DNA of 35,917 bases from contig JADEZQ010000016.1 of NCBI GenBank assembly GCA_015206785.1, positions 1 to 35,917 on the forward strand, written 5' to 3'. The translations under genes were made by a program, and so were the position numbers. The notes beneath the pieces are model-generated. The model made no database searches. It was not told where the DNA came from and saw only the letters and a list, made by a program, of their open reading frames with translations. Numbering within the stretch: the first letter of the stretch is position 1; each line of letters begins with the position of its first letter. Below, in pieces: positions 16,955-25,735 of this stretch. The DNA comes from Quinella sp. 2Q5. Its GTDB lineage: Bacteria; Bacillota; Negativicutes; Selenomonadales; Selenomonadaceae.

Positions 16955-18313
16955 TCAGATGAGTTCGATGATCTTGTCCATGTGCATGACGTGCGACGCC
17001 TTGAACAGAATCGTGTCGCCGTCGCGGACGATCTCAAGAATTTTTTTCGCGGCGTCCTCGTGCGTGTCGAAGGTGTAGACGTTCTTCAAGCCGGCGTCGC
17101 GTGCACCGGCGGCGATGAACTTTCCGAGTTCGCCGAGCGTGATTAGCGTGTCAAATTTATTTTCGACGAGTTCCGCGCCGATCTCGCGATGAACACTTTC
17201 GGCGATGTCTCCCAGCTCCAACATGTCGCCGAGCACAGCAATCAACCGCCCGCTGTAAACTTCCGCCGCCGTCTTGATCGCCACGCGCATGGAAGCGGGG
17301 CTCGCGTTGTAGGCGTCGTTGACGATGGTGAGCCCGTCGCGCCTGATGACCTCGAAGCGCATCTTCGTCGTCGTCAAGGAGGAAACGCCGCGCTGAATCT
17401 CGTCGATGTCCAAACCGAGCGTCAAGCCCGCCGCAACAGCTGCCAACGCGTTGGAAACGTTGTGACGACCGAGCATTGGGATTTCGAAGTCGTGCTTCTC
17501 GCCGCGATAGACCAGAGTGAATTCCGTGGACACGCTGCCAATCAAGACGTCGTGCGCGGTGATATCGGCGTCGCCGTCAAGCCCGTAAGTGACGACGTTG
17601 ACGCCCGTGCCCGCGAAATTTTTCATTGCCGCGGTGTATTGATTGTCCGCGTTCAAAATGACGGTGCCGCCCGCGGGAATTGCCTCGACAAGCTCCGCCT
17701 TTGCCTTGGCGATGTTGTCGAGCGTGCCGAGGATTTCGATGTGGGCTTCGCTGACGTTGGTGACGATGCCGATTGTCGGGCGCACGACTTGGGCGAGCGA
17801 TTCAATCTGACCGAGCCCGCGCATACCGATTTCCACGACGGCGGCGTTATGTTTGTCGTCAAGCTCAAGAAGCGTCATTGGCACGCCGACTTCGTTGTTG
17901 AAGTTGCCGGAAGTTTTCTGCACGTGACCGAGCCCGCTCAACGCCGCGGCAGTCAAATCCTTCGTGGTGGTCTTGCCGTTGGAGCCGGTGACCGCGACGA
18001 TGGGGATATCGAAGCGATTGCGCCAGGCTCCCGCGATTTTGCGATAGGCGTCGAGCGTGTCGTCAACCTTGAGGACGATGCTGTTGGGCAGACGTTTGGC
18101 ATTGCGGCTGACGAGCACGGCGATGGCTCCCTTGTTGAAGGCGTCGCAGGCAAAAGATTCGCCGTTGAAGTTCTCGCCCTTCAAGCCGACGAACAACGCG
18201 CCCGCCGTGACCTTTCTGCTGTCGGTCGTTACGCTGTCGAAGAAAATTTCCGCGTCGGAATTGCAGTCCGCACCGGTGACTTGGACGACTTCCGACAAAC
18301 TCAATTTATGCAT
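16955..18313 (-). CDS. murF: UDP-MurNAc-tripeptide-D-Ala-D-Ala ligase MurF
   Basis: MurF adds the D-Ala-D-Ala dipeptide to UDP-MurNAc-tripeptide with ATP, completing the cytoplasmic pentapeptide precursor. This 452-residue protein has the N-terminal substrate domain (DSVTTDSRKVTAGALFVGLKGENFNG), the ATP-binding GSNGKTTT at 110-117, and the central EIGMRGLGQI. The C-terminal domain carries NDAYNASPASM. ATG 18313 lies inside the end of murE (8-bp overlap), preceded by GGAGG. A longer in-frame start upstream is rejected because it lacks a binding site and precedes the conserved N-terminus. Confidence 0.96.
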   Translation of the reverse strand: MHKLSLSEVVQVTGADCNSDAEIFFDSVTTDSRKVTAGALFVGLKGENFNGESFACDAFNKGAIAVLVSRNAKRLPNSIVLKVDDTLDAYRKIAGAWRNRFDIPIVAVTGSNGKTTTKDLTAAALSGLGHVQKTSGNFNNEVGVPMTLLELDDKHNAAVVEIGMRGLGQIESLAQVVRPTIGIVTNVSEAHIEILGTLDNIAKAKAELVEAIPAGGTVILNADNQYTAAMKNFAGTGVNVVTYGLDGDADITAHDVLIGSVSTEFTLVYRGEKHDFEIPMLGRHNVSNALAAVAAGLTLGLDIDEIQRGVSSLTTTKMRFEVIRRDGLTIVNDAYNASPASMRVAIKTAAEVYSGRLIAVLGDMLELGDIAESVHREIGAELVENKFDTLITLGELGKFIAAGARDAGLKNVYTFDTHEDAAKKILEIVRDGDTILFKASHVMHMDKIIELI

Positions 18314-19784
18314 GGGTAGCAACCTCCCTGATGGCTTCGCTTGCAACTTCGCGGTCGTCGAAATGAATCGTGCCGCTGTTGAGTATCTGATACGTCTCGT
18401 GACCTTTGCCGAGGATCATAACGACGTCGCCCGCCGCGGCAAGTTCAATCGCGCGGAAGATGGCGGCGCGTCGGTCGGCAATGCGTTCGTGAGCTTTGGA
18501 GCCGATGCCGCGTTCGATGTCGTCCAAAATTTTTTCGGGATCTTCAGTGCGTGGGTTGTCGCTGGTGGCGATGACGACGTCGGAGAGTTCAGCGGCAATC
18601 GCGCCCATGACGGGTCGCTTGGTGTTGTCGCGGTCGCCGCCGCAGCCGAAGACCGTGATGATTTTTCCGCGGGCAATCTGTCGTGCGGTGAGCAAAACAT
18701 TCTTGACGCCGTCGGGTGTGTGCGCGTAGTCGACGATGACGGCAAAGGGCGCGTCGGCTTCTATGCGTTCGAATCGACCTGGCACACTGCGGAAATTTTT
18801 CAGCGCACGGCAAATGACGTCGGGTCTGATGTTTTCCGCAAGAGCCGCACCGATTGCCGCCAGCGTGTTGTAAACGTTGAACATGCCCGTCACGCGCGTG
18901 GCGAGCTCCGTGGCGAGAGTGCCGCGAATTTTGAACTGCATGCCGTCCGCGCCAACGGTGATGTCTTCGGCGCGAAGGTCTGCGGAATTTTTCACGCCGT
19001 AAGAAATTTTTCGGCAGAGGCAGTGTCGCTCAATCTCCGCAGTCGCGGCGTCGTCGGCATTGATCACGGCGGATTTGCCGGTCTTGCGCCCCGAACGACT
19101 GACCGCGTCGAACAGCCGAGCCTTCGCACGTAGATAGTTTTCAATCGTGCCGTGGAAGTCAAGATGATCCTGCGTCAGGTTTGTGAAGACCGCCGTATCG
19201 AACTCGATGCCCGCGACGCGACTTTCAGCCAGAGCATGACTTGAAACTTCCATGACGACGACTTGAACGCCGCGAGATTTCATGAGCGCGAAGACGTGTT
19301 GCAGGTCGATGACGTTGGGCGTGGTGTTTGGGTTGGGAAAGCTTTCGTCGCCGATGAGGATTTGGATCGTGCCGATGAGCCCGACGCTCAAGCCCGCGGC
19401 TCGAAAGATTTCCCGCAACATGTAAGTCGTAGTGGTCTTGCCGTTGGTGCCGGTGACTCCGACGACGCGCATTGAACGGGCGGGGTAGTCGCAGAAATAC
19501 GGCACGACAACCGCCAGCGCAGTCAACATGTCGGGGACGATGAGCGCGGAAATATTTTCGGGCGGCGTGAAGTTTTGTCGCGCAGTCATAACCGCGACGG
19601 CTCCTCTGTCGACAGCCTGCCCGATGAAGTTATGTCCGTCAACGTGTGCGCCTTCCATGCACACGAACAAATTTTTTTCGGTGACCTTGCGCGAATCGTG
19701 TTCAATGCCGCCAATGTCGACGTCCGCGCCGACGATTTTGGCTTCGGGAATGAGCAGCGCAAGTTCGCTCAGCTTCTTGGTCAA
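18306..19784 (-). CDS. murE: UDP-MurNAc-tripeptide synthetase MurE (meso-DAP type)
   Basis: MurE adds the third residue to the peptidoglycan stem peptide. This 492-residue protein has the substrate domain IEHDSRKVTEKNLFVC, the ATP motif GTNGKTTT at 112-119, and VMEVSSHAL. The specificity motif DNPR at 409-412 marks a meso-diaminopimelate enzyme rather than a lysine one. The start is TTG 19784, preceded by GGAGGCGAG. The gene leads the murE-murF-mraY transcript from its own promoter at 19807-19836. Confidence 0.96.
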   Translation of the reverse strand: MTKKLSELALLIPEAKIVGADVDIGGIEHDSRKVTEKNLFVCMEGAHVDGHNFIGQAVDRGAVAVMTARQNFTPPENISALIVPDMLTALAVVVPYFCDYPARSMRVVGVTGTNGKTTTTYMLREIFRAAGLSVGLIGTIQILIGDESFPNPNTTPNVIDLQHVFALMKSRGVQVVVMEVSSHALAESRVAGIEFDTAVFTNLTQDHLDFHGTIENYLRAKARLFDAVSRSGRKTGKSAVINADDAATAEIERHCLCRKISYGVKNSADLRAEDITVGADGMQFKIRGTLATELATRVTGMFNVYNTLAAIGAALAENIRPDVICRALKNFRSVPGRFERIEADAPFAVIVDYAHTPDGVKNVLLTARQIARGKIITVFGCGGDRDNTKRPVMGAIAAELSDVVIATSDNPRTEDPEKILDDIERGIGSKAHERIADRRAAIFRAIELAAAGDVVMILGKGHETYQILNSGTIHFDDREVASEAIREVATHA

Positions 19785-19806
19785 GTTCTCGCCTCCTTCG
19801 CCGTCA

Positions 19807-19836
19807 ATTATAATTGAACGTTCGCTGAAATTACAA
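19807..19836 (-). promoter_or_regulatory. Promoter of murE-murF-mraY
   Basis: Minus-strand TTGTAA (19836-19831) and TATAAT (19812-19807) are separated by 18 bases. The -10 lies about 22 bases before the TTG start, so the leader is very short. Confidence 0.55.
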
Positions 19837-19862
19837 TGGTGCCGAAAAATTTTTCAGCGCAC

Positions 19863-19895
19863 AAAAAAATCCCTCGGCATTCGTCGGGGGATTTT
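19863..19895 (-). terminator. Intrinsic terminator of the aroF-to-spermidine-synthase-like gene run
   Basis: Read on the minus strand, AAAATCCCCCGACG forms a stem with CGAGGGATTTTTTT, ending in a T-run. It lies directly after the stop at 19900 and before the murE promoter. A nearly identical hairpin sits at 35361-35394. Confidence 0.75.
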
Positions 19896-19899
19896 CGCG

Positions 19900-21492
19900 T
19901 CAGAAACTGTTGAGCACGCCGTCCAAGCCGTCGCGTCGGTAGATGTCTTTAAAGTAGCTCAGGTGCTGTTGAATGATGGCGTCGAGCGCACGCATGCTCA
20001 GCATTTCGACGGGAGCGCGGTCGTCGGTGAGGATGTTGGAGCCGCGGGCGGGCGTTGACCATTCGTCGGCGGTCTGAATCATCAGCGCGGCAAGTTCAGC
20101 GTCACCGAGAGCCTCAGCCCGTGAGCGCAGCGTGTCAAAAATTTTTTCGTCGGCGGCGGCAAACAGCACGCGATTGGTCACGCCACGCGCGTCGATAATT
20201 TTCTCGGCGGGAAAAATTTTTCCGATGGTGTCGATGAGATATTCGTTGATGTTGCCCGCGCCCGAAGCCCTCATGTTCAGGTTGACGACCATGACGCCGC
20301 GAGATGTCAGGTGACTTTTGACGAGCGAAAAAAATTCCGTCGAACTCATCTGGAACGGCGGCGAGATATCCTGGAACGCGTCGACGAGAATCACGTCGTA
20401 AACGTTCGCGTCGGCTTGAAGGAAGGCGCGTCCGTCGTAGGTGACGACTTCGACATCTGCCGGCAAATCGAAATATTTTCGGGCGAGCGCGGTGATCTTC
20501 TCGTCAATCTCCACGCCGACAATTTGCGACGCGGGAAAATATTTCCTGCACTGCTCGGCGAAGGTGCCCGTGCCCATGCCGAGGATCAAAATTTTTCCGC
20601 CGCCGGTCATCAGCGGAGCCGCCAGCGCGTAATCGTAGTAGTAGCCCGTCAAGCCGCCGCCTTTGACTTTGACGGACTGCACGCCGAACAGAACATTCGT
20701 CGAGAAAATTATTTGCCGAGGAGTGTCGCGGACTTGCAGGTAGTTGTAAATCGATTCGCCCTCGTAAAGAAGATTCTTCTGCCAGAAGGCGAAGCCGCTT
20801 GAACTGCCGACGACGCCGCACGTCAAAAAAATCACGACGCTCATAACGCACAGCACCTTTCGTGCGCCGATGCTGACGAAGTAAATCACGCCGAGCAGCA
20901 GCAGAATCCCCGAAAAGATCATGAACGTTATCGCGGTGCCGACGGCGGGAATTGTCACGAACGTGGGCAGGAACGTGCCGATGATTGAGCCGACGGTGTT
21001 GAACGCGTTGAGGTTGCCGACGATGCGTCCGTTGTGTTCGAGATTGTCGGTTGCGTATTTGACGAGCGACGGCGTGACCGTGCCCAGGACGAACAGCGGC
21101 GCGACGAAGATTGCCATGCACGAGACGAGCGCCGCCCAAATCAAAAGGTTGGTGTCGATGGCGACGATGAGCACGCCCGCCACGCCGAGGATCAAAAATT
21201 TCCCCAGCACGGGGATGGCACCAATCCACAGCGCGGCGAATATCAGCCGCCGATAAAGTTTGGCGGGGTCAGCGTCGATGTCGGCACGCCTGCCGCCCCA
21301 CACGTTGCCCAAAGCCAGCGCGATCATTATCGTGCCGATGATTATCGTCCAGACGATTTGCGAGGAGCTGAAGTACGGCGCGAGCAGACGTCCCGCGCCG
21401 AGTTCAACTGCCATTATCGACATGCCCGAAAAAAATTCCGTGGCGTAGAGAAAATTTTTGTTTGCCAAAAGCGGCGAAGGTTCACGGTTCAT
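19900..21492 (-). CDS. Membrane protein fused to a spermidine-synthase-like domain
   Basis: This 530-residue protein has a hydrophobic N-terminal half with about six to eight TM helices and a C-terminal half with a spermidine synthase fold. The aminopropyl/SAM-binding glycine motif ILGMGTGTF lies near residue 300, VEIDEKI follows, and LVDAFQD lies near residue 370. Such fused MFS/spermidine synthase-like proteins are widespread, but their product is generally unproven, so true spermidine synthesis is not claimed. ATG 21492 overlaps the trpG stop as ATGA, which favours it over GTG 21504, which touches its only possible binding site. A terminator follows. Confidence 0.8.
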   Translation of the reverse strand: MNREPSPLLANKNFLYATEFFSGMSIMAVELGAGRLLAPYFSSSQIVWTIIIGTIMIALALGNVWGGRRADIDADPAKLYRRLIFAALWIGAIPVLGKFLILGVAGVLIVAIDTNLLIWAALVSCMAIFVAPLFVLGTVTPSLVKYATDNLEHNGRIVGNLNAFNTVGSIIGTFLPTFVTIPAVGTAITFMIFSGILLLLGVIYFVSIGARKVLCVMSVVIFLTCGVVGSSSGFAFWQKNLLYEGESIYNYLQVRDTPRQIIFSTNVLFGVQSVKVKGGGLTGYYYDYALAAPLMTGGGKILILGMGTGTFAEQCRKYFPASQIVGVEIDEKITALARKYFDLPADVEVVTYDGRAFLQADANVYDVILVDAFQDISPPFQMSSTEFFSLVKSHLTSRGVMVVNLNMRASGAGNINEYLIDTIGKIFPAEKIIDARGVTNRVLFAAADEKIFDTLRSRAEALGDAELAALMIQTADEWSTPARGSNILTDDRAPVEMLSMRALDAIIQQHLSYFKDIYRRDGLDGVLNSF

Positions 21493-22058
21493 GCGCGGCG
21501 ACACCCTTGCAGGAAGTTTGCCATCATCAGGCGACCGTCGGGCGTCAAAATTGATTCGGGGTGAAACTGGATGCCTTCCACGTCGAAAACTTTGTGGCGC
21601 ACGCCCATAATCGTGCCGTCGTCCAATTCGCTCGTGACCTCAAGGCAATCGGGCAAGCTCTCCCGTTCGACAACCAGCGAATGATAACGCCCGACCTCGA
21701 CGCCTTGAGCCAGCCCGCGATAAATTCCGCGACCGCAGTGTTTGAGCCGAGACGTTTTGCCGTGGACGACTTCAGCCGCGCGAACGACCTTGCCGCCGAA
21801 AACTTCGCCGATTGCCTGATGACCCAGACAGATGCCAAGAATCGGCAACGTGCCCGAAAGTTCAGCGATGAGCCGTTCGGAAATGCCCGCCTCGCTCGGA
21901 ATGCCCGGTCCCGGCGAAATTATCACGGCGTCGAAATTTTTTGCCGCGTCGACGGAAATTTTGTCGTTGCGAATGACTTCGACGTCAGCACCCAGTTCCG
22001 ACAGCAGCTGATAGACGTTGTAGGTGAACGAGTCGTAATTATCAAGCAGCAGGATCAT
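21489..22058 (-). CDS. trpG: Anthranilate synthase glutamine amidotransferase TrpG/PabA
   Basis: This 189-residue class I glutamine amidotransferase releases ammonia from glutamine for the chorismate-using partner. The N-terminus MILLLDNYDSFTYN is typical of TrpG/PabA. The catalytic triad is visible as C77 in GICLGHQ and H166/E168 in HPES. It overlaps trpE by 17 bases and the next gene by four, so the subunits are translationally coupled. In many Firmicutes one such subunit serves both anthranilate and 4-amino-4-deoxychorismate synthesis; the window cannot decide this. Confidence 0.92.
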   Translation of the reverse strand: MILLLDNYDSFTYNVYQLLSELGADVEVIRNDKISVDAAKNFDAVIISPGPGIPSEAGISERLIAELSGTLPILGICLGHQAIGEVFGGKVVRAAEVVHGKTSRLKHCGRGIYRGLAQGVEVGRYHSLVVERESLPDCLEVTSELDDGTIMGVRHKVFDVEGIQFHPESILTPDGRLMMANFLQGCRRA

Positions 22059-23541
22059 CGTTCTCGACCTCCTCGACGACTTGGAACAGAGCCTTCGCCT
22101 TCTGCAGGAACTCGCGATACTCGTTGAGCGGCACGGAGTCGGCGACGATGCCCGCGCCCGTCTGAATCACGGCGTCAGTGTCGTTTTCAATTCGCAACGT
22201 CCGCAACGTTATGCACATGTCCATATTGCCGCAGAAGTCCATGTAGCCGACGGTGCCCGCGTAACTTTTTCGGCGGACGGGTTCCAGCTCGTGAATGATT
22301 TCCATTGCGCGGAGCTTCGGTGCGCCGCTGACGGTGCCTGCAGGGAACGTCGCGCACAGAACATCAATCGGCGTGAAATTTTCCTTGAGCTGACCGCTGA
22401 CGCTTGAGACCATGTGCATTACGTGGCTGAAGTATTCGACCGCGCGGAGCTTGTCGACCTTGACGGTGCCCGCCGCGCAGATTCGACCCAGATCGTTTCG
22501 CGCCAAATCGACGAGCATGGAGTGTTCAGCGTTCTCTTTCACGTCGGACATTAAATCAGCGGCGAGGGCTGAATCTTCCTCGGCAGACTGTCCGCGGCGG
22601 CGAGTGCCGGCAATCGGATAGGTGAAGACTTTTTGACCCGCGACCTTGACCAGCATTTCGGGCGACGCGCCGACGAGTTTGACGCTGCCGAAATTTATGT
22701 GGAACATGTACGGCGAGGGGTTGACCTGCCGCAGCCGACGATAGAACATGAACGCGGGCTTGGTGACTTTGGCGCGGAATTGTTTGCTCGGCACGACCTG
22801 GAAGATGTCGCCGGCGAAGATGTGTTCCTTGGCGCGGGCGATGGCGTCGAGGACTTCGGGCGGGGCTTCGGCGTAGCGGCTCATGAAATTTATCGGCGGG
22901 TGCGGAATTTTTTCGGGCGGCGAGATTTTTGTCGGCGCGGAAATTTTTTCGGCAAGCGCAGTCATCTTCGCGGCAATGTCGTCGTAAAGTTCGGGCAGGT
23001 TCGTCTGTTCGGTGATGTCCGCCAAATAAATCAGCCGCGCAGAATTTTTCAGGGCGTCTAGCACAATCATCACGCGACAAATCATGAACTGCCCCAGAAG
23101 TTCTTCGTCGCCGAGATTGAGCCCGCGAATCCTGTCGAACGTCGCGGCGATCTCGAAGTTGAAGTAGCCGACCATGCCGCCGTTTGCCAGCGGAAGATTT
23201 TTGTCCAGCGCGGCGGGCTTGTAGCGGCTCATGAAAATTTTTATGGCGTCGACGGGTGCGCCGTCAATGCAACGCATCAAGTCGCCGTCACGAATCATCA
23301 GCTTGGAGCGGAAAACTTGCACCTCAACGAAAGGTTCCGCGCCGATGAACGACCAACGACCGAACGCCTGTTGCGTGGTGTCGACCGATTCCAAAATGAA
23401 GCCGCGGCCTTCGCCGACGAGTTTGTAGTAAATCGAAACGGGCGTGTCCAAATCGGTGTTGATGTCGGTGCTCACGGCGATTAGGTTTGACTTTTGCGCT
23501 AGGCTTACAAATTCGTCGCGCGTCGGAAAAATTTTTTTCAT
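22042..23541 (-). CDS. trpE: Anthranilate synthase component I TrpE
   Basis: TrpE converts chorismate and ammonia to anthranilate, the first step of tryptophan synthesis. This 499-residue protein has the LES motif at 50-52, part of the tryptophan feedback site, which favours TrpE over PabB. The chorismate-binding domain shows IFAGDIFQVVPSKQF, PIAGTRRRG, LVDLARNDLGR and FPAGTVSGAPK. Residues about 205-230 form a Lys-Ile-Ser/Pro linker rich in A/T-tract DNA. ATG 23541 follows GAGGA. No trpDCFBA genes follow. Confidence 0.92.
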   Translation of the reverse strand: MKKIFPTRDEFVSLAQKSNLIAVSTDINTDLDTPVSIYYKLVGEGRGFILESVDTTQQAFGRWSFIGAEPFVEVQVFRSKLMIRDGDLMRCIDGAPVDAIKIFMSRYKPAALDKNLPLANGGMVGYFNFEIAATFDRIRGLNLGDEELLGQFMICRVMIVLDALKNSARLIYLADITEQTNLPELYDDIAAKMTALAEKISAPTKISPPEKIPHPPINFMSRYAEAPPEVLDAIARAKEHIFAGDIFQVVPSKQFRAKVTKPAFMFYRRLRQVNPSPYMFHINFGSVKLVGASPEMLVKVAGQKVFTYPIAGTRRRGQSAEEDSALAADLMSDVKENAEHSMLVDLARNDLGRICAAGTVKVDKLRAVEYFSHVMHMVSSVSGQLKENFTPIDVLCATFPAGTVSGAPKLRAMEIIHELEPVRRKSYAGTVGYMDFCGNMDMCITLRTLRIENDTDAVIQTGAGIVADSVPLNEYREFLQKAKALFQVVEEVENDDPAA

Positions 23542-23579
23542 GGGCGATTCCTCACTACAGATTGTCGGCAAAGCAGCCG

Positions 23580-24461
23580 TCAGAAGAAAGTGATCCACAC
23601 CAGCTCAGCCTTGTCGACCAGAGTCGGCGTCAGCTCGTCGAGATTTTCTATTGCGGCGAAGTGCCAACGGTTCTGCTCGTCGCGGCGAAAGGCAAGCTCA
23701 AACGTCAGCCGCCCGATGAATTGCCCGCGCAGGGAATTGTCGCCGTTCACGTCGAGCACGACGGTCGCGCGGTCGCCTTCGGTGCGGGTTTCGGTGACGG
23801 TGACGTCGGCGGCTTGGCGAAGCAATTCAAACTCGTTGGCGACGTACGCGGCGGGATCGTCCTGTGGGATGTCGGGCGCGGGAATTTTCGCGAAGTAAGC
23901 GGCGGCAACTCCGTCGATGAACTTCAGATGGCGCGTCTTGTGTTCGGCGTTGTAAGCGGTCAGAAATTCCGCGCTGTGTTGGAAGTACGGGTCGTCGGGA
24001 TATTTGGCGCGATAGGCGTCGTAATTTTTGGCGAGCTCAACGGTTGCGGCGTCGTAGGTGGCGGCAAAGAATTCGTCGACGTCCACGCGCTGTGAAAGTT
24101 TTGCAGCGTCGCGTTCGGCGAGAGCGGTCTTGATGTCGTTGAGCGCGGCCTCAGGCGTATCGTCGGGTGCACAGCCCGCCAAAAAAATCACCGCCGACAG
24201 AATCAGCGGCAGAAAAATTTTTGTCGCAACATCACGAATCGCACAAACCGGATGCAACGTCACGTTGCCCGCCGACAGAATCAGCGGCAAAAAAATTTTT
24301 GTCGCAACATCACGAATCGCACAAACCGGATGCAACGTCACGTTGCCCGCCGACAGAATCAGCGGCAGAAAAATTTTTGTCGCAACATCACGAATCGCAC
24401 AAACCGGATGCAACGTCACGTTGCCCGCCGACGGAATCAGCGGCAGAAAAATTTTTCGCAT
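23580..24461 (-). CDS. Putative lipoprotein with tandem-repeated signal region
   Basis: The protein is 293 residues. ATG 24461 is six bases after GAGGTGA. The first 90 residues are three copies of a 26-residue unit plus a final partial copy: each has the hydrophobic core KIFLPLILSA (KIFLPLIPSA in the first) followed by a polar segment GNVTLHPVCAIRDVAT. The last core continues VIFLAGC, a lipobox with C97 as the lipidation site. Without the repeats this would be an ordinary short lipoprotein signal. The mature domain (about 195 residues, PEAALNDIKTALAERDAAKL then VDVDEF) resembles DUF2939/DUF4878-like extracytoplasmic domains, weakly. Whether the extended signal still works is unclear. It lies between pdxK and trpE in the same run. 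Confidence 0.7.
   Translation of the reverse strand: MRKIFLPLIPSAGNVTLHPVCAIRDVATKIFLPLILSAGNVTLHPVCAIRDVATKIFLPLILSAGNVTLHPVCAIRDVATKIFLPLILSAVIFLAGCAPDDTPEAALNDIKTALAERDAAKLSQRVDVDEFFAATYDAATVELAKNYDAYRAKYPDDPYFQHSAEFLTAYNAEHKTRHLKFIDGVAAAYFAKIPAPDIPQDDPAAYVANEFELLRQAADVTVTETRTEGDRATVVLDVNGDNSLRGQFIGRLTFELAFRRDEQNRWHFAAIENLDELTPTLVDKAELVWITFF
24192..24456. repeat. 78-bp tandem repeat array
   Basis: Units begin at 24192, 24270 and 24348, with a 31-base partial unit at 24426, exactly 78 bases apart. Copies are almost identical: one G/A difference in the second and one A/G in the last. Each holds an A5T5-like tract and the imperfect palindrome GCAACGTCACGTTGC. Because 78 is a multiple of three, copy-number changes keep the frame of the lipoprotein gene that contains it. 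Confidence 0.95.
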
Positions 24462-24465
24462 GCAA

Positions 24466-25296
24466 TCACCTCAGCTCGGTCAGGAACTCTTCGAACGGCA
24501 AGCCCCAATTCCACGGCAGGTTCAGCTGTTCGGCGCGGGCGATGCACTTGGCAACGAAGTCAGCTGCCTTGCGCGTCGACGCCGTCAAAGTTTCGCCGTT
24601 CAACCACGAAGCCGCCGCCACCGCAAAGAAGGCGTCGCCGCTGCCCGAACGGTCGTTGCCGATGCGTTTGCCCGTGACGAAATCAATTTGCCCGCGGTCG
24701 TAGATGAAGTTGGTGATGTCGTCCGCGTCGCCGACGTCGAGCGTGACGCCCGTGATGATGACGCGCCCGCCGCGAGTTTTCGCCGCGATGTTCGCCGCCA
24801 TAGTCGCAAGGTCGGAATCGCTCATGACGCCGCCTTTGGGATATGTCGCGCCCAAAAGTTCACAAGCCTCCGTCAGGTTCGGCGTGACCAGGTCGGCAAA
24901 CTCCAACAGCTCGCGCATGCGCCGGCACATCTCAGGCGTGTACGTCGCGTAAATTTTTCCGTGGTCGCCCATGACCGGATCGATGATGACGACGGCGGGG
25001 AACTCGCTGATGACGCGGCGGGTGATGTCAATCTGCGCGGCACTTCCCAAAAATCCCGTGGCGATGGCGTCGAAGGTCAGCGCGTTCTTCTTCCAGCTGT
25101 CGATGTAGTCATTCATGCGGTCGGTGAAGTCGTCCATGAAATAATTTGCGAAGCCCGTATGCACCGAGAGCAACGCAGTCGGCAACGGACAGACTTGGAT
25201 CTTCAGCGCGGAAATTATCGGCAGCTCCACCGTCACCGAACAACGCCCGAAGCCCGTCACGTCGTTGATGAGCGCAAGTCGTCTCTGCTTAAGCAT
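24466..25296 (-). CDS. pdxK: Pyridoxal/pyridoxamine kinase (PfkB-like)
   Basis: This 276-residue ribokinase-fold enzyme would phosphorylate pyridoxal or pyridoxamine in vitamin B6 salvage. The N-terminal [22 protein letters not shown] and the phosphate-site segment [21 protein letters not shown] are typical of the group. [12 protein letters not shown] near residue 214 has the anion-hole GSGD and catalytic D221. ATG 25296 overlaps the queF end by eight bases as ATGCTTAA; a longer in-frame start upstream is rejected. Some related proteins prefer hydroxymethylpyrimidine, but the pyridoxamine assignment fits best. Confidence 0.87.
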   Translation of the reverse strand: MLKQRRLALINDVTGFGRCSVTVELPIISALKIQVCPLPTALLSVHTGFANYFMDDFTDRMNDYIDSWKKNALTFDAIATGFLGSAAQIDITRRVISEFPAVVIIDPVMGDHGKIYATYTPEMCRRMRELLEFADLVTPNLTEACELLGATYPKGGVMSDSDLATMAANIAAKTRGGRVIITGVTLDVGDADDITNFIYDRGQIDFVTGKRIGNDRSGSGDAFFAVAAASWLNGETLTASTRKAADFVAKCIARAEQLNLPWNWGLPFEEFLTELR

Positions 25297-25726
25297 GCCG
25301 TTCAACCAAAATCTTCTTCGCGACGGATTCAAACTCGCCGCGCCCGTAATTGACGAACGGCACGATGGAAATTCCGCCGCGCACGCTGAAGACGCCTTCC
25401 ACTTCCAGATACCGCGGGTTCAACAGCTTAATCAGGTCGTCGGCGATGGTGTTGACGGCGGTCTCGTGGAACGTCCCGCAGTTGCGAAAGCTCGTCAGGT
25501 ACAGCTTGAGGCTCTTGCTCTCGACAAGCTTTTCGTCGGGCACGTAGCGGATTTTAATCGTCGCGTAGTCGGGCTGATGAGTTATCGGGCAAAGGCAGGT
25601 GAATTCGTCGCTAGTGAGCGTGACGAAATAGTTGCGCTCGCTGTTGGCGTTGGGAATCGCCTCCAAAAATTCGGGCGCGTAGTCGTATTTGTAATCGGTC
25701 TTGTTGCCGAGGTTCTTGAGTTCCAT
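25289..25726 (-). CDS. queF: NADPH-dependent preQ0 reductase QueF
   Basis: QueF reduces the nitrile of 7-cyano-7-deazaguanine (preQ0) to the amine preQ1 in queuosine synthesis. This 145-residue short-form protein has [16 protein letters not shown] with the nucleophile C46 and D53, the family motif [14 protein letters not shown] from residue 69, and the nitrile-site FHE. ATG 25726 has GGAGA upstream. The other pathway genes (queC, queD, queE) are not in the window. It is ten bases after tsaD and overlaps pdxK. Confidence 0.93.
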   Translation of the reverse strand: MELKNLGNKTDYKYDYAPEFLEAIPNANSERNYFVTLTSDEFTCLCPITHQPDYATIKIRYVPDEKLVESKSLKLYLTSFRNCGTFHETAVNTIADDLIKLLNPRYLEVEGVFSVRGGISIVPFVNYGRGEFESVAKKILVERHA

Positions 25727-25735
25727 AGCGTCTCC

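Noticed and set aside
17189-18319. 376-codon plus-strand ORF opposite murF
   Set aside because: Low-complexity shadow; murF on the minus strand is complete.
24192-24456. CRISPR array
   Set aside because: The whole 78-base unit repeats, with no variable spacers, and it keeps an open frame with a lipobox gene.
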